Assembly: GCF_014640255.1 (NCBI RefSeq)
Contig: NZ_BMGP01000002.1
Span: 124,001 to 188,000, forward strand
Direction: 5' to 3'
Source: Subtercola lobariae
GTDB taxonomy: Bacteria > Actinomycetota > Actinomycetes > Actinomycetales > Microbacteriaceae
DNA length: 64,000 nt
Each line of letters starts with the position of its first letter. Within the stretch, counting starts at the first letter, position 1. The notes under the pieces were generated by a model that saw nothing but the letters and a program-made list of their open reading frames with translations, searched no databases and was not told where the DNA came from. Below are positions 16,350-24,855 of this stretch, piece by piece. The translations under genes were made by a program, and so were the position numbers.

Positions 16350-17356
16350 TGCCCCACCTAACAAAGGGTGTCCTGAAGGCGCGCCCGATGAGGATCACTA
16401 GCACGGCAACATTGGCGCAAATCCAAGTGGCTTTAGCAGCCACTCGTCCCGATCTACAAACCGTAACGCGAGGGTGGGGCAGCATTTACGATGACGACTC
16501 TTTAGTCGGAACGATAAATGCGATTGCTCCCGCTCACGACGGAGTGATCTTGCCTGTAATTCAGGGGAGCCTTGGACCGCTTACAACCTTCATCCGCGCT
16601 CCAGAAACGCTGGCAGCAAGACTCTACTGGTACAAACCGGACCCTACTGCTCGGCGCCTCTTGCCAGCAGGGACACCGAAACCGAAGTACTACAAGCTAC
16701 AAGCGGCCGACATTCTTATCAACCAAATCGACGGAAGCCCCGATTTTACGCTTGTCGTCACTACGACCGATTGGCGCGACACGAACTTTCAAATTATTCC
16801 AGCCCTAGAGTCAGCTCTGCGCGGTATTGATTCCGCCGCCACGATCTCGACCGTCTCGTCCGTGCTCGACCTAGGCACGCCCGATTTCTTTCTCTGGCTA
16901 GTTCACATGCATCTCGATGGCTTGCCGATCACACCAGATCTTTCCATTGACAACATGTACAAAGTGAGTGCGCAAGACTCGCTCGATCACGAAACCTCAA
17001 TTGCTCGGGGAGTGACAGCTGGAAGGTTAGAACTTCTTTCACTTCTAGCTGATCCCAACAAATCTTTTGGCCCCGCGCAAGTAATCATCTCCTCTGCCTT
17101 GCTCGAGGCGCACATCGGGTTTGACCTCGAATTGGATGGTTCCTTTCAAGTTCAAGGCCAGCAAACTCACTACTCCGATAATGTAATCCGCTCCAAATTG
17201 GAAGAGCAGCTTCTGATTACTCAGGATCTGACGCAGACCATTATCCCGTCAATGAAGCAGGCCTATCAGAGCGACGTGGGATGGCATTCCGCCGATCGAG
17301 TCGCCTACCGCAATGCACGAAAGGCCGAAGCAACAGCGGCAATGGGCAGGTTATAG
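16349..17356 (+). CDS. Hypothetical protein, third gene of the unit
   Basis: I chose the ATG at 16349 because it overlaps the preceding stop (TAATG). The 335-residue product is soluble. An N-terminal half of predicted strands (DGVILPVIQGSLGPLTTFI, ADILINQIDG, DFTLVVTTTDW) is followed by helices after residue 190 and a lysine/glutamate-rich end. No catalytic motif or known family is recognised. Coupling to the membrane protein suggests that the three proteins work as a complex. Confidence 0.6.
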   Translation: MPHLTKGVLKARPMRITSTATLAQIQVALAATRPDLQTVTRGWGSIYDDDSLVGTINAIAPAHDGVILPVIQGSLGPLTTFIRAPETLAARLYWYKPDPTARRLLPAGTPKPKYYKLQAADILINQIDGSPDFTLVVTTTDWRDTNFQIIPALESALRGIDSAATISTVSSVLDLGTPDFFLWLVHMHLDGLPITPDLSIDNMYKVSAQDSLDHETSIARGVTAGRLELLSLLADPNKSFGPAQVIISSALLEAHIGFDLELDGSFQVQGQQTHYSDNVIRSKLEEQLLITQDLTQTIIPSMKQAYQSDVGWHSADRVAYRNARKAEATAAMGRL

Positions 17357-17484
17357 CCAAAATTTGCTCTGCGGAAAAGACCGGATCTTCCCGGCCGTCC
17401 AACATCGCGTTGAACCGTCCGGTACTGGTACTTTCGCCCGGTCAAATCGAGCCGTGAACCTATCGCTGTGCGATATCGTCGCTC

Positions 17485-18390
17485 ATGGCGTATTGGTGGG
17501 CGAGTCAGAACAAGAACTATCGGGTCGTTATTCCGAATGGGACCTTATGGACACGGCCTCGAGTAGATGGCGTGATGCCGGAGAATCGGCGCTTGCTCGA
17601 AGACCTCGAAATAGATGACGTGGTCTTTCACTACGGGGGCCCGTACGTCAGAGCAGTGAGCCGGGTGGTGGCCTCCGCCACGGACTGGCCCCGACCCCCT
17701 GGCTACCCGTATGGTCCGCGTGAATCGGAAGGAGTCAACGATGACGGGAAGCTCGTCCGCGTCGAGTTGATTTCATCCGGCTTCGAGATTCATCGAGACG
17801 AGGTCGCTCAGCTTATTTCCCACGGGACACCCGGGCCGCTCTCTCAATACGGCGTTCCTCGCGAAGCGTACATTTCGCCTCTGACCGTCGGCGACGCTGA
17901 GGCTCTGCTGGCGGCCGTAGGGATTTCAGTCCCGAACCGCACGTTGCCTGGTCGGCCTCACGAAGACTGGATTCCTGGGAGTGGCCCGACCGATGCCGAG
18001 GCAATAGCGAGGATTCGAAAGGAACAGGGGGCCCTGAGAGCTTTCCTGCTCGACGGATCGGAGGGAGCACCTTGCGCCATCTGTGGGCTGGAGACGCCGG
18101 CGGCGTTTCTGGTGGCTGGCCACATCGTCCCTCGCTCAGAGTTAGAAGATTCAGAGCGACGACGGTTCGATTCGGTGGCAATACTTGTCTGTTTGTTCGG
18201 CTGCGATGCCCTCTTTGAAAACGGATATGTGGTAGTCGATAGTGGCGGCAAGGTTGCCGCCGGCCGGGCAACCAATGATCCCACGATCGCCTCGGAGATT
18301 TCTCAGCGCCTCGGTACACCGTCAAGCGGATGGTCGTTGGCGACCTCAGCCATGTTCGCAACGCATGCCGCTCAGCATGCAAGTACTTAG
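17485..18390 (+). CDS. EVE-HNH modification-dependent endonuclease-like protein
   Basis: A 301-residue protein with two recognisable parts. Residues 1-105 resemble an EVE (PUA-like) base-reading domain: YWWASQNKNY, LEDLEIDDVVFHYGGPYVR, and a proline-rich WPRPPGYPYG loop. Residues 195-255 resemble an HNH nuclease with a zinc knuckle: CAIC (Cys197/200), AGHIVPRS (His213), and CLFGCDALFENG (Cys236/240). EVE-HNH fusions are known type IV-like enzymes that cut DNA carrying modified cytosine. The usual central Asn of HNH is not obvious (DSVAIL stands at that position), so activity should be tested rather than assumed. There is no clear ribosome site. It sits among defence-type genes. Confidence 0.7.
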   Translation: MAYWWASQNKNYRVVIPNGTLWTRPRVDGVMPENRRLLEDLEIDDVVFHYGGPYVRAVSRVVASATDWPRPPGYPYGPRESEGVNDDGKLVRVELISSGFEIHRDEVAQLISHGTPGPLSQYGVPREAYISPLTVGDAEALLAAVGISVPNRTLPGRPHEDWIPGSGPTDAEAIARIRKEQGALRAFLLDGSEGAPCAICGLETPAAFLVAGHIVPRSELEDSERRRFDSVAILVCLFGCDALFENGYVVVDSGGKVAAGRATNDPTIASEISQRLGTPSSGWSLATSAMFATHAAQHAST

Positions 18391-18453
18391 TATGACGTTG
18401 TCGTACCCAACCGTGTCATGCTCGGGATACTGAATCAGGGAAAGTCAATACAA

Positions 18454-19287
18454 ATGAGCCACGACGATGATCTTGTTTACCATTACACCGACGCCAACGG
18501 CCTAAAGGGCATTTTGGATTCTGGTAAGTTCTGGGCAACGGACATGCAATATCTGAACGACTCAGCGGAGCTGACACTGCTTCAGGTTGAAGCCATCGAG
18601 GAATTACGCTCCTACGCCTCAATCCATCTTCAGCATGCAGAGATCATTGAATTGGCCATTCCGATGTTGCCGCTAGAGTCAGGATCGCACTACAGCATTT
18701 CGTTCTCTGAGGATCCGGACTCATTGAGCCAGTGGCGCGGCTATGGCGGGGTCCAAGGGTACGCAATTGGATTCAGTAAGGACTCGCTTGCCCGGGTCGC
18801 TCAGAACGATGACGATGGGGCGCGGTTCGGATCGTGCGAATACGACCCCACAGTAAGGGCAGCGCAGATTTCGAAAACAGTCCGAGACGCGATCTCTATG
18901 CTCAACGACGAAACGGCCATGCACTCGCCTACCTGGGGCGGCGCCCCAGCAGAGCTAGCGGTAAATGTGGCGGGCGGCTTCGGTGCAGTCGCCCCGTTTA
19001 TCAAGCACGAATCATTCCACGAAGAGCATGAGTTTCGGATCGTCGTCCACAGTGTAAGCGGAGGACGCATAAGAGTTCGCAACCGGTCCGGCGAACTCGT
19101 GCCATACATTGAGGTCTCGGCACCAGTTGGTACATCGGGTTCCGAAGTAGCGTCGATGAACGGATTGCGATCAATAGTGATAGGTCCGACCGCGACAAGG
19201 AAGCGTATGAAATCGCTCAGTGCGTACCTCAGCTATCTAGGGCTCCAGACGACCATCGAATTGAGCAGCACTCCCTACTTGCCCTGA
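18454..19287 (+). CDS. DUF2971 domain protein
   Basis: A 277-residue protein starting at 18454 with GGGAAAG upstream; an in-frame ATG at 18418 is an alternative. The start LVYHYTDANGLKGILDSG followed by FWATDMQYLNDSAEL is the hallmark of DUF2971. Further typical segments are FSEDPDSLSQWRGYG and ESFHEEHEFRIV. The family is common in mobile and anti-phage loci, but its biochemistry is unknown. It lies directly after the EVE-HNH gene in the same direction. Confidence 0.75.
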   Translation: MSHDDDLVYHYTDANGLKGILDSGKFWATDMQYLNDSAELTLLQVEAIEELRSYASIHLQHAEIIELAIPMLPLESGSHYSISFSEDPDSLSQWRGYGGVQGYAIGFSKDSLARVAQNDDDGARFGSCEYDPTVRAAQISKTVRDAISMLNDETAMHSPTWGGAPAELAVNVAGGFGAVAPFIKHESFHEEHEFRIVVHSVSGGRIRVRNRSGELVPYIEVSAPVGTSGSEVASMNGLRSIVIGPTATRKRMKSLSAYLSYLGLQTTIELSSTPYLP

Positions 19288-19515
19288 TTCTCGCCGGCGC
19301 CAAAATACGAATGCTGGAAAGTGGAATCAGGCGGCACTGTGAGGGCGTCCTCCGTCTCATCCAGCCCAATCAACCCCGCGGGGATTCGGCTGGACTAACT
19401 GTGTTGAAATCCCTCTCTCGTTTCCAATTCGATTTTGACAAGCGTGATCACTTTCTGGCAGACCCTCGCAGATGTACCCTGAGAATTATTCAGTCACACA
19501 ATGATAGGAGTCTCG

Positions 19516-19722
19516 GTGGCGAAGGAATACTACGAGGTTGAATGCATGGTGGGCAGCTGCACGCACCCAGTCCAGCGCGAGCTGATCGTTTCGCACCGCC
19601 CGGCTCTGGTTGTCTTCGGGGTGTGTGATTGTCACTTCGAAATCATTCTGCAGTCGGGATTCGTGGAGGAGTCCATGGATCCGACACGTGGGCTGATCAG
19701 CATCACCAATGAGCAATATTGA
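19516..19722 (+). CDS. Small cysteine-containing hypothetical protein
   Basis: A 68-residue frame starting with GTG five bases after a good AGGAG. Third codon positions are GC-rich, supporting coding. Four cysteines (VECMVGSCTHP and VCDCHFE) could bind a metal, and the middle is strongly aliphatic. No family is recognised. It is flanked by about 230 and 415 bases of apparently non-coding sequence. Confidence 0.4.
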   Translation: MAKEYYEVECMVGSCTHPVQRELIVSHRPALVVFGVCDCHFEIILQSGFVEESMDPTRGLISITNEQY

Positions 19723-20138
19723 CCACTCTCTGAGGGCAATGGGTGACCTGTGCGGATGACCGCTAGGCAGCGCTTTTGGTCGAGATGCGCCTGACTGACT
19801 TGCCGGGTTTTGCACGAGAGGTGGCTTGTCGTTTGGAGTAGCCAGCCAAGCAGTTTCGGGTTGTTCTTGATCGAAGGAATATTACGCGGTGGGCCATCGA
19901 ATGAGAACCATAGTCGATTCTCGAGGCCGGCACGGCACATACCTGACCCACCACAAGCGAGCCGACCGCGCCCTCATCCGAAACATAGTTCAGGGACGCT
20001 CAAATTCCGGGACTTTCTTGTTCACCCAGTTTGGTAGCGCTTCTGGGTACCCTCGGCGCGGTTGACGCTTGTGGAATTGGGCTGGGCTACCATGTAAACG
20101 CACGACTTCGCACACGAACACGGCTTGGAGGCTGGACG
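19723..20138. other. Non-coding region before the first DeoR gene
   Basis: About 415 bases with only short frames that lack ribosome sites. A minus-strand stretch near 19760-19860 encodes basic residues resembling a protein C-terminus but has no identifiable family; it may be a relic. The DeoR promoter must lie in the last part, but I see no clear consensus boxes. Confidence 0.3.
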
Positions 20139-20933
20139 TTGGCCCGAAACGCAGGAAAAGGAACGCAAAGCTCCTTCGCGATCGAACGCCAAACCCTCAT
20201 GCTTGATCGACTTCGCGCGAGCGGTCGCCTAGAAGTGACGGCGCTGGCCGAAGAGTTCGGCCTATCGGCCGAGACCATTCGCCGTGACCTCATCGTGTTG
20301 GAACAAGCAGGGTCTCTAAAGCGGGTGCATGGCGGCGCACTGCTTGAGACGTCTCGTCCTGTTGTGCCTGATGTGCGTCAACGCGAGTCCCTGATGACGA
20401 TCGAAAAGAAAGCAATCGCCGAGATAGCTGCGGAATTCGTGCCCGTGGGAGGGCTTGTACTCATAGACGCGGGTACAACAACCAAGGCATTTGCCGAGGT
20501 CTATCCTCTTGAGCGTGCCTCGACGGTGGTCACGCCCTCGCTGAACGTTGCCACCACACTTCTCGAAAAATCAGCCGCAAGTGTTCACACATTGGGCGGG
20601 GACGTTAACCCGCGGACATGGTCAGAGGCGGGCCAATGGACTCTTCAGGCGCTCAGCCGGATCACTGCGGAAGTCGTATTTCTTGGCTGCTCGGGTATTT
20701 CACTGGACCAGGGAGCGACTACCTCGGATGGAGCAGACGGCGATGTCAAACGCGCGATGCTCGGGTCTGCGCGGCGCTGCGTCATGATGGCCGATTCGTC
20801 AAAGATCGGTACTCGCCACTTGATCTCATTCGCTGAGCTCGGCCAAATTGACATCCTGATCACTGGACGCAGCGCCGACCCTCATGAACTTGAACGCATA
20901 GCTGCAAGCGGAGTTGATGTGCGGCTTGCTTGA
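20139..20933 (+). CDS. DeoR/GlpR-family transcriptional regulator 1
   Basis: I chose the TTG at 20139, seven bases after GGAGG. The 264-residue product has the DeoR winged HTH at the N-terminus (LEVTALAEEFGLSAETIRRDL, then RVHGGAL) and the sugar-phosphate-sensing DeoR C-terminal domain (LIDAGTTTKAF, HTLGGDV, FLGCSGI, SSKIG). Members repress sugar or sugar-acid catabolic operons and are released by phosphorylated intermediates. It precedes the type III CoA-transferase gene by 400 bases in the same direction and probably controls the 21-33 kb block. A paralogue is at 45605-46399. Confidence 0.88.
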   Translation: MARNAGKGTQSSFAIERQTLMLDRLRASGRLEVTALAEEFGLSAETIRRDLIVLEQAGSLKRVHGGALLETSRPVVPDVRQRESLMTIEKKAIAEIAAEFVPVGGLVLIDAGTTTKAFAEVYPLERASTVVTPSLNVATTLLEKSAASVHTLGGDVNPRTWSEAGQWTLQALSRITAEVVFLGCSGISLDQGATTSDGADGDVKRAMLGSARRCVMMADSSKIGTRHLISFAELGQIDILITGRSADPHELERIAASGVDVRLA

Positions 20934-21336
20934 TTTTTCCTTCTCGTAACGATGAACCTCCCAAGCTTTAGAAAAGTTCGCTTCAATCTCGAGGTCTATT
21001 GACTCGGCCGCACGAGGTATGACCCGCGTCTACCCTTCAGGACGTTCTCCGCCTACCGTCATGGCACGTAAAGTCCACCGACGTAAACGACCCCCGCGAC
21101 GAGTTTTCTGATTGATCTGCACTTTACTTCGTTGGTGGGTCCCACTCTCCGGTTGCTGTTCTTCGGCTCTGGATCGCTTTGTCGCGAGAGGTACCTGGCG
21201 GCGACGCGAAACCACGGCGACCTAGGCGAGGGTGAGGTATTCGTTCAAGCGCGCGCGTAGCCCCAATTTCCGCATAAACGCAACCATATCCACGAAATAC
21301 CAACTAATATCGGTTGCACGAGCGGAATCGCGAGAA
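20934..21336. other. Intergenic region upstream of CoA-transferase 1
   Basis: About 400 bases with no convincing gene. It holds an imperfect dyad at 21280-21317 just before the CoA-transferase start, listed separately. The open frame running into the next gene from 21232 is not needed, because the family's usual N-terminus begins near the ATG at 21337. Confidence 0.4.
21280..21317. promoter_or_regulatory. Imperfect inverted repeat, candidate regulator site
   Basis: GCAACCATAT (21280-21289) and ATATCGGTTGC (21307-21317) are complementary except for one extra base. The arms are about 17 bases apart, and the site ends 19 bases before the start codon of CoA-transferase 1. Position and symmetry suit an operator for the upstream DeoR protein (inference). 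Confidence 0.35.
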
Positions 21337-22587
21337 ATGAGCATCCAGTTGATCGACAGCACGATTCCTTTCAGGCCGCTGGTTTCGTGGGACAGAAGGG
21401 CTCAGGGTGCACTTCATGACGTACATGTACTTGACCTTTCTCGTTTCATAGCGGGACCTCTTTGCGCTCAGAATCTGGGGGATTTGGGAGCCGACGTTAT
21501 CAAGGTTGAACGGCCCGGGGGTGAGGATTCCCGCGACACCGAGCCTAAAACCAATGGCAAGGCGCTATACACAATGCTCTACAACCGCAATAAGCGGGCG
21601 ATCACACTTAATCCGCGCAATCCGGATGGCCGGGCGATCTTGCGCCGACTAGCCGAGTGGGCCGATGTAATCGTTGAGAACTATCGCCCGGGTACCTTGG
21701 ATCAAATGGGGCTCGACGAGCCAACCCTCAGAAAAACGAACCCCGGCGTCATCGTGGTTTCGATCTCGGGATATGGCCAAGATGGCCCGTATCGCGATCG
21801 TCTACTTTTCGACTGTATCGCGCAGGCAATGTCTGGGCTCATGGATATGAACGCGGGCCCCGACGAACTGCCACGGCTCACCAAGATGTTCCCGGGCGAC
21901 ACAGCGGCTGCTACCCAGGCGACGTCTGCGGCTCTGGCAGCTCTCTTTCATCACCAACGGACTGGAGAGGGTCAGAGAGTGGATATTTCCGTTCTCGATT
22001 GCCTGGTCGCAGCACTCGGAGCGTCACTTCCCGCGAACCTCGCATTCGGGGCCGTGCCACAACACGAAGGCAATCGCGACCCGTTTAACGCTCCTGCGAA
22101 CCTATTCCACGCTCGTGACGGCTTTGTCTACATTCATGCGGGTACCGACTCATTCTGGTCTCGTTTTTGTCTTGAAATCCTCGAGCAACCCGAGCTCGTA
22201 GAGGATCGACAGTTCAATTCAACTACCGCTCGGACGAGAAACACTGCGGCGATCGAAGCAATCGTTACGGGGTGGACCATCAACCGCACGGGGCTTGAGG
22301 TTGAGGAAGTCCTTAAGCGGGTGGGCATCCCCTGCTCCCGCGTTGCGCGAGTAGGTGACGCGGCGCGAAATCAGCAGCTTTGGTCACGTGACATGATCTT
22401 TCGGTCGCTGGACACGGATGGAGATGAGATCTTCCTACTTGGTTACCCGGCACGATTCTCGGGCAAGCCGGTCACAATGCGCTATGCGCCACCGACGATC
22501 GGGGAACATACCGAACAGGTTCTGTCGGAGATATTAGGGTTTGACGAAGCCGGCATCGCGCGATTACGGGCGGCGGGCGCCGTGTGA
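21337..22587 (+). CDS. Type III CoA-transferase (CaiB/BaiF family) 1
   Basis: A 416-residue enzyme starting at 21337. Family segments are VLDLSRFIAGPLCAQNLGDL, GADVIKVERPGGEDSRD, NRNKRAITLN, IVVSISGYGQDGP and LFDCIAQAMSGLM. The last contains the aspartate expected to form the acyl-anhydride intermediate. These enzymes move CoA between carboxylic acids. It is clearly paralogous to the gene at 24855-26090. With the MaoC and CitE-like genes it probably activates the acid substrate of this block. It faces the alcohol dehydrogenase gene across a 150-base gap containing a hairpin. Confidence 0.9.
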   Translation: MSIQLIDSTIPFRPLVSWDRRAQGALHDVHVLDLSRFIAGPLCAQNLGDLGADVIKVERPGGEDSRDTEPKTNGKALYTMLYNRNKRAITLNPRNPDGRAILRRLAEWADVIVENYRPGTLDQMGLDEPTLRKTNPGVIVVSISGYGQDGPYRDRLLFDCIAQAMSGLMDMNAGPDELPRLTKMFPGDTAAATQATSAALAALFHHQRTGEGQRVDISVLDCLVAALGASLPANLAFGAVPQHEGNRDPFNAPANLFHARDGFVYIHAGTDSFWSRFCLEILEQPELVEDRQFNSTTARTRNTAAIEAIVTGWTINRTGLEVEEVLKRVGIPCSRVARVGDAARNQQLWSRDMIFRSLDTDGDEIFLLGYPARFSGKPVTMRYAPPTIGEHTEQVLSEILGFDEAGIARLRAAGAV

Positions 22588-22663
22588 GGTCGTCGGGTCC
22601 AAAGTCGCGACCGCAAATAGCTCGACCTGAACGTCCGGGCGTAGCCATTATGGACGAAGCAGC

Positions 22664-22683
22664 CGCACGCGAGTTTGCGTGCG
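22664..22683. terminator. Hairpin between convergent genes
   Basis: CGCACGC (22664-22670) and GCGTGCG (22677-22683) pair perfectly across a 6-base loop. The hairpin lies between the convergent CoA-transferase and alcohol dehydrogenase genes and could act in both directions. No T-run is present. Confidence 0.4.
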
Positions 22684-22737
22684 TAAGCTCGTTTCGGCAT
22701 TACGCAAGACCTGCCTAGCGTCGTTTAGCGAGCGAGG

Positions 22738-23724
22738 TCAGGGACGGATTAGCACTTTGAGGGCACTCTGAGAACGAGTTAGATCGAGCGCTCGACCGAA
22801 ATCCTCCAGCGGAACGTTGTGGGTAACCAGTTGGCTAACTTGGTCACCTATACGCCCAAGCATCTCCAGGGACCGAAAGAACGTATGGTTGATTGCGGAC
22901 GAACCGAGGATCGTCAACTCTTGCCAGTTGATTCGGTATGGATCAATGCGCACCAACGATCCCTGCTCGGCCACGCCCATCAGGAGCATTGAGCCGCCTC
23001 GACCCACCACTCTGAAGGCGTCCTCAATCGCGGCCGGAACTCCAGTCGCGTCAACAACTACCGGATAGTTGGCGCGCGGCAGGGCACCGACCGCATCGAC
23101 CACGATCTCGAAGCCAAGCCTGCCCGCCAGCCCGCGTCGCATTTCGGACCGCTCGACAATGGCGACCTCTGCCCCGTTATAACGAAGTGCGATCGCGACC
23201 AGCAGACCAATAGGGCCCGCGCCAAACACGACTGCGTCGCCGCCTACGGCATCTCCTAATCGATCTATCCCGTGCAGCACACAGCCCAGTGGCTCGGCGA
23301 GGAGTGCAACTTCCCACGGCATCCCGTCCGGAATCTTCACACAGTTACTTGCACGCACTGCGACCTTCTCCGCGAACCCGCCAGGGTGGCGCGAACCGTA
23401 GCTGCCTTTCTCGGGACAGAGGTTGGCGCGACCCGAACGGCAAAATTTGCAATGTTCGTCGGTCCTTGTGGGGTCCACAATGACTCGATCTCCAACCCGA
23501 AGCCACGAGACTTCATCGCCTACCTCGGATATCCAGCCGCCAAACTCATGTCCCGGAACCGCAGGGAAACGGAGGAACGCGTTGCCTCCCGAAAGGCTGT
23601 GCAGGTCGGTGCCACATATTCCGCACCCGGCGATGTCGACGACGACTTCGTTGGCCGAAGCGACTGGCTCTGCCGTGTCGCCCACTTCCCACTCGTTAGG
23701 TGCTGTCAGCAGTAGCGCACGCAC
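22738..23724 (-). CDS. Zinc-dependent medium-chain alcohol dehydrogenase 1
   Basis: I chose the GTG at 23724 because AAGGAG precedes it. The 328-residue MDR enzyme has the catalytic zinc site GCGICGTDLHSLSGG and PGHEFGG, and the NAD-binding FGAGPIGLLVAIALR. The structural-zinc lobe reads DEHCKFCRSGRANLC, so the first of the usual four cysteines is Asp. The closest types are sorbitol/threonine dehydrogenase-like enzymes that oxidise a secondary alcohol. A close paralogue with the same Asp substitution lies at 40131-41147. It is the third gene after CoA-transferase 2 and MaoC in the same direction. Confidence 0.9.
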   Translation of the reverse strand: MRALLLTAPNEWEVGDTAEPVASANEVVVDIAGCGICGTDLHSLSGGNAFLRFPAVPGHEFGGWISEVGDEVSWLRVGDRVIVDPTRTDEHCKFCRSGRANLCPEKGSYGSRHPGGFAEKVAVRASNCVKIPDGMPWEVALLAEPLGCVLHGIDRLGDAVGGDAVVFGAGPIGLLVAIALRYNGAEVAIVERSEMRRGLAGRLGFEIVVDAVGALPRANYPVVVDATGVPAAIEDAFRVVGRGGSMLLMGVAEQGSLVRIDPYRINWQELTILGSSAINHTFFRSLEMLGRIGDQVSQLVTHNVPLEDFGRALDLTRSQSALKVLIRP

Positions 23725-23889
23725 AGTAAGTGCTCCTTCGCTTGAGGGTGAACCATTGACCAAAGCAGCCGATCAACCTCGATCGCGTGTTGCTGCTATC
23801 GGCCAGCATGACTCGGGCCGCGTGGTTTCAAGGGGCAACACAGTGCCGCCCCCTGACGTCAGTCGAATGCGTTACGCGAACCGAATGGG

Positions 23890-24855
23890 TCATTCGTTCC
23901 GCGTCGTCGCTGACGCCCAGGCAACCGAGATGACACGGCCGTCCTGATCTTTGGCCCACAGCTCGAGCCGAGTATTCAAGCCTCCGTCCTCAGCCCTCTC
24001 CTGGCCCGCAACTTTCCCCGATATCGTGATCGATGATCCCTGATATGCCGGGTTGATGTACTTCGCCTTAATTCGGCCCGAGGTGAACCAATCAACGCCA
24101 AAGAAGTCAGTACAAATCTCTGACATGAAGCCCGTTGTCTGGAGGCCTTGCGCAATAGTCGTTGGAAGATCCTTGCTCCTTGCGAGCTGCAGATCATTGT
24201 GGAAATTCAGCTCGTTCTCGCCGATAAACGAGAAGACCGCCATCATCGCCTGGGATAGTTTTTTTGTTCTTTCCTGAATTGGCGAGCCCGGTAGAATCCC
24301 CTCGTCCGGTTTGGTGATCGGAGTTACATCAAGCGCGTCGAAGACAATTCGGTCGGTTGGCTCCTCAGCCGTTGATCTCCCGGCGACCGCACCAGGTGTG
24401 ATGGATGTCACCTCACCACCGCGGTGGGATACGAGCAATTTGCCACTGCTGTCGCGAGCCTCTGACTCCATGATCACAAGACCCAGCCCCCGGCGCAGAT
24501 GCTTGTCGACGTAGTGTCCACGCAACGTTACCGTCTCACCTACAGGAACCGGAGCGTGAAAGGCGAGTTCTTCTTCCACGTGCATCGCGACTCCATCATG
24601 TCGGTCAAACACAGCGGTATATACATTGAGAAGATCATTGGACAACAGGGTTGCATGGGCTATTGGGCCTCCAAAGGGAGAGTCTGTGAAATGCCACGAT
24701 CGATAATCATCTACCGAAAACGCATACTCCTTAACACGCTCGTCGGTCACTTCGACGCGGATCGGACCCAGCTCTTCGAAGAGAAGAACGTTGTCGTATG
24801 CTTGCGGCCTCGTGCCGGAGTCGCGGGTGAAAAGTTGCTCGGATGCGCCGGACAT
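23890..24855 (-). CDS. Double hot-dog MaoC-type dehydratase
   Basis: A 321-residue protein made of two hot-dog domains (about 25-150 and 180-315), the arrangement of FAS1/MaoC-type enoyl-CoA hydratases that include mesaconyl- and itaconyl-CoA hydratases. The N-terminal domain carries DDYRSWHFTDSPFGGPIAHA and the C-terminal one TIAQGLQTTGFMSE. Its ATG overlaps the stop of CoA-transferase 2 by one base, so the acyl-CoA made by the transferase is its probable substrate. The precise acyl group is unknown. Confidence 0.8.
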   Translation of the reverse strand: MSGASEQLFTRDSGTRPQAYDNVLLFEELGPIRVEVTDERVKEYAFSVDDYRSWHFTDSPFGGPIAHATLLSNDLLNVYTAVFDRHDGVAMHVEEELAFHAPVPVGETVTLRGHYVDKHLRRGLGLVIMESEARDSSGKLLVSHRGGEVTSITPGAVAGRSTAEEPTDRIVFDALDVTPITKPDEGILPGSPIQERTKKLSQAMMAVFSFIGENELNFHNDLQLARSKDLPTTIAQGLQTTGFMSEICTDFFGVDWFTSGRIKAKYINPAYQGSSITISGKVAGQERAEDGGLNTRLELWAKDQDGRVISVAWASATTRNE

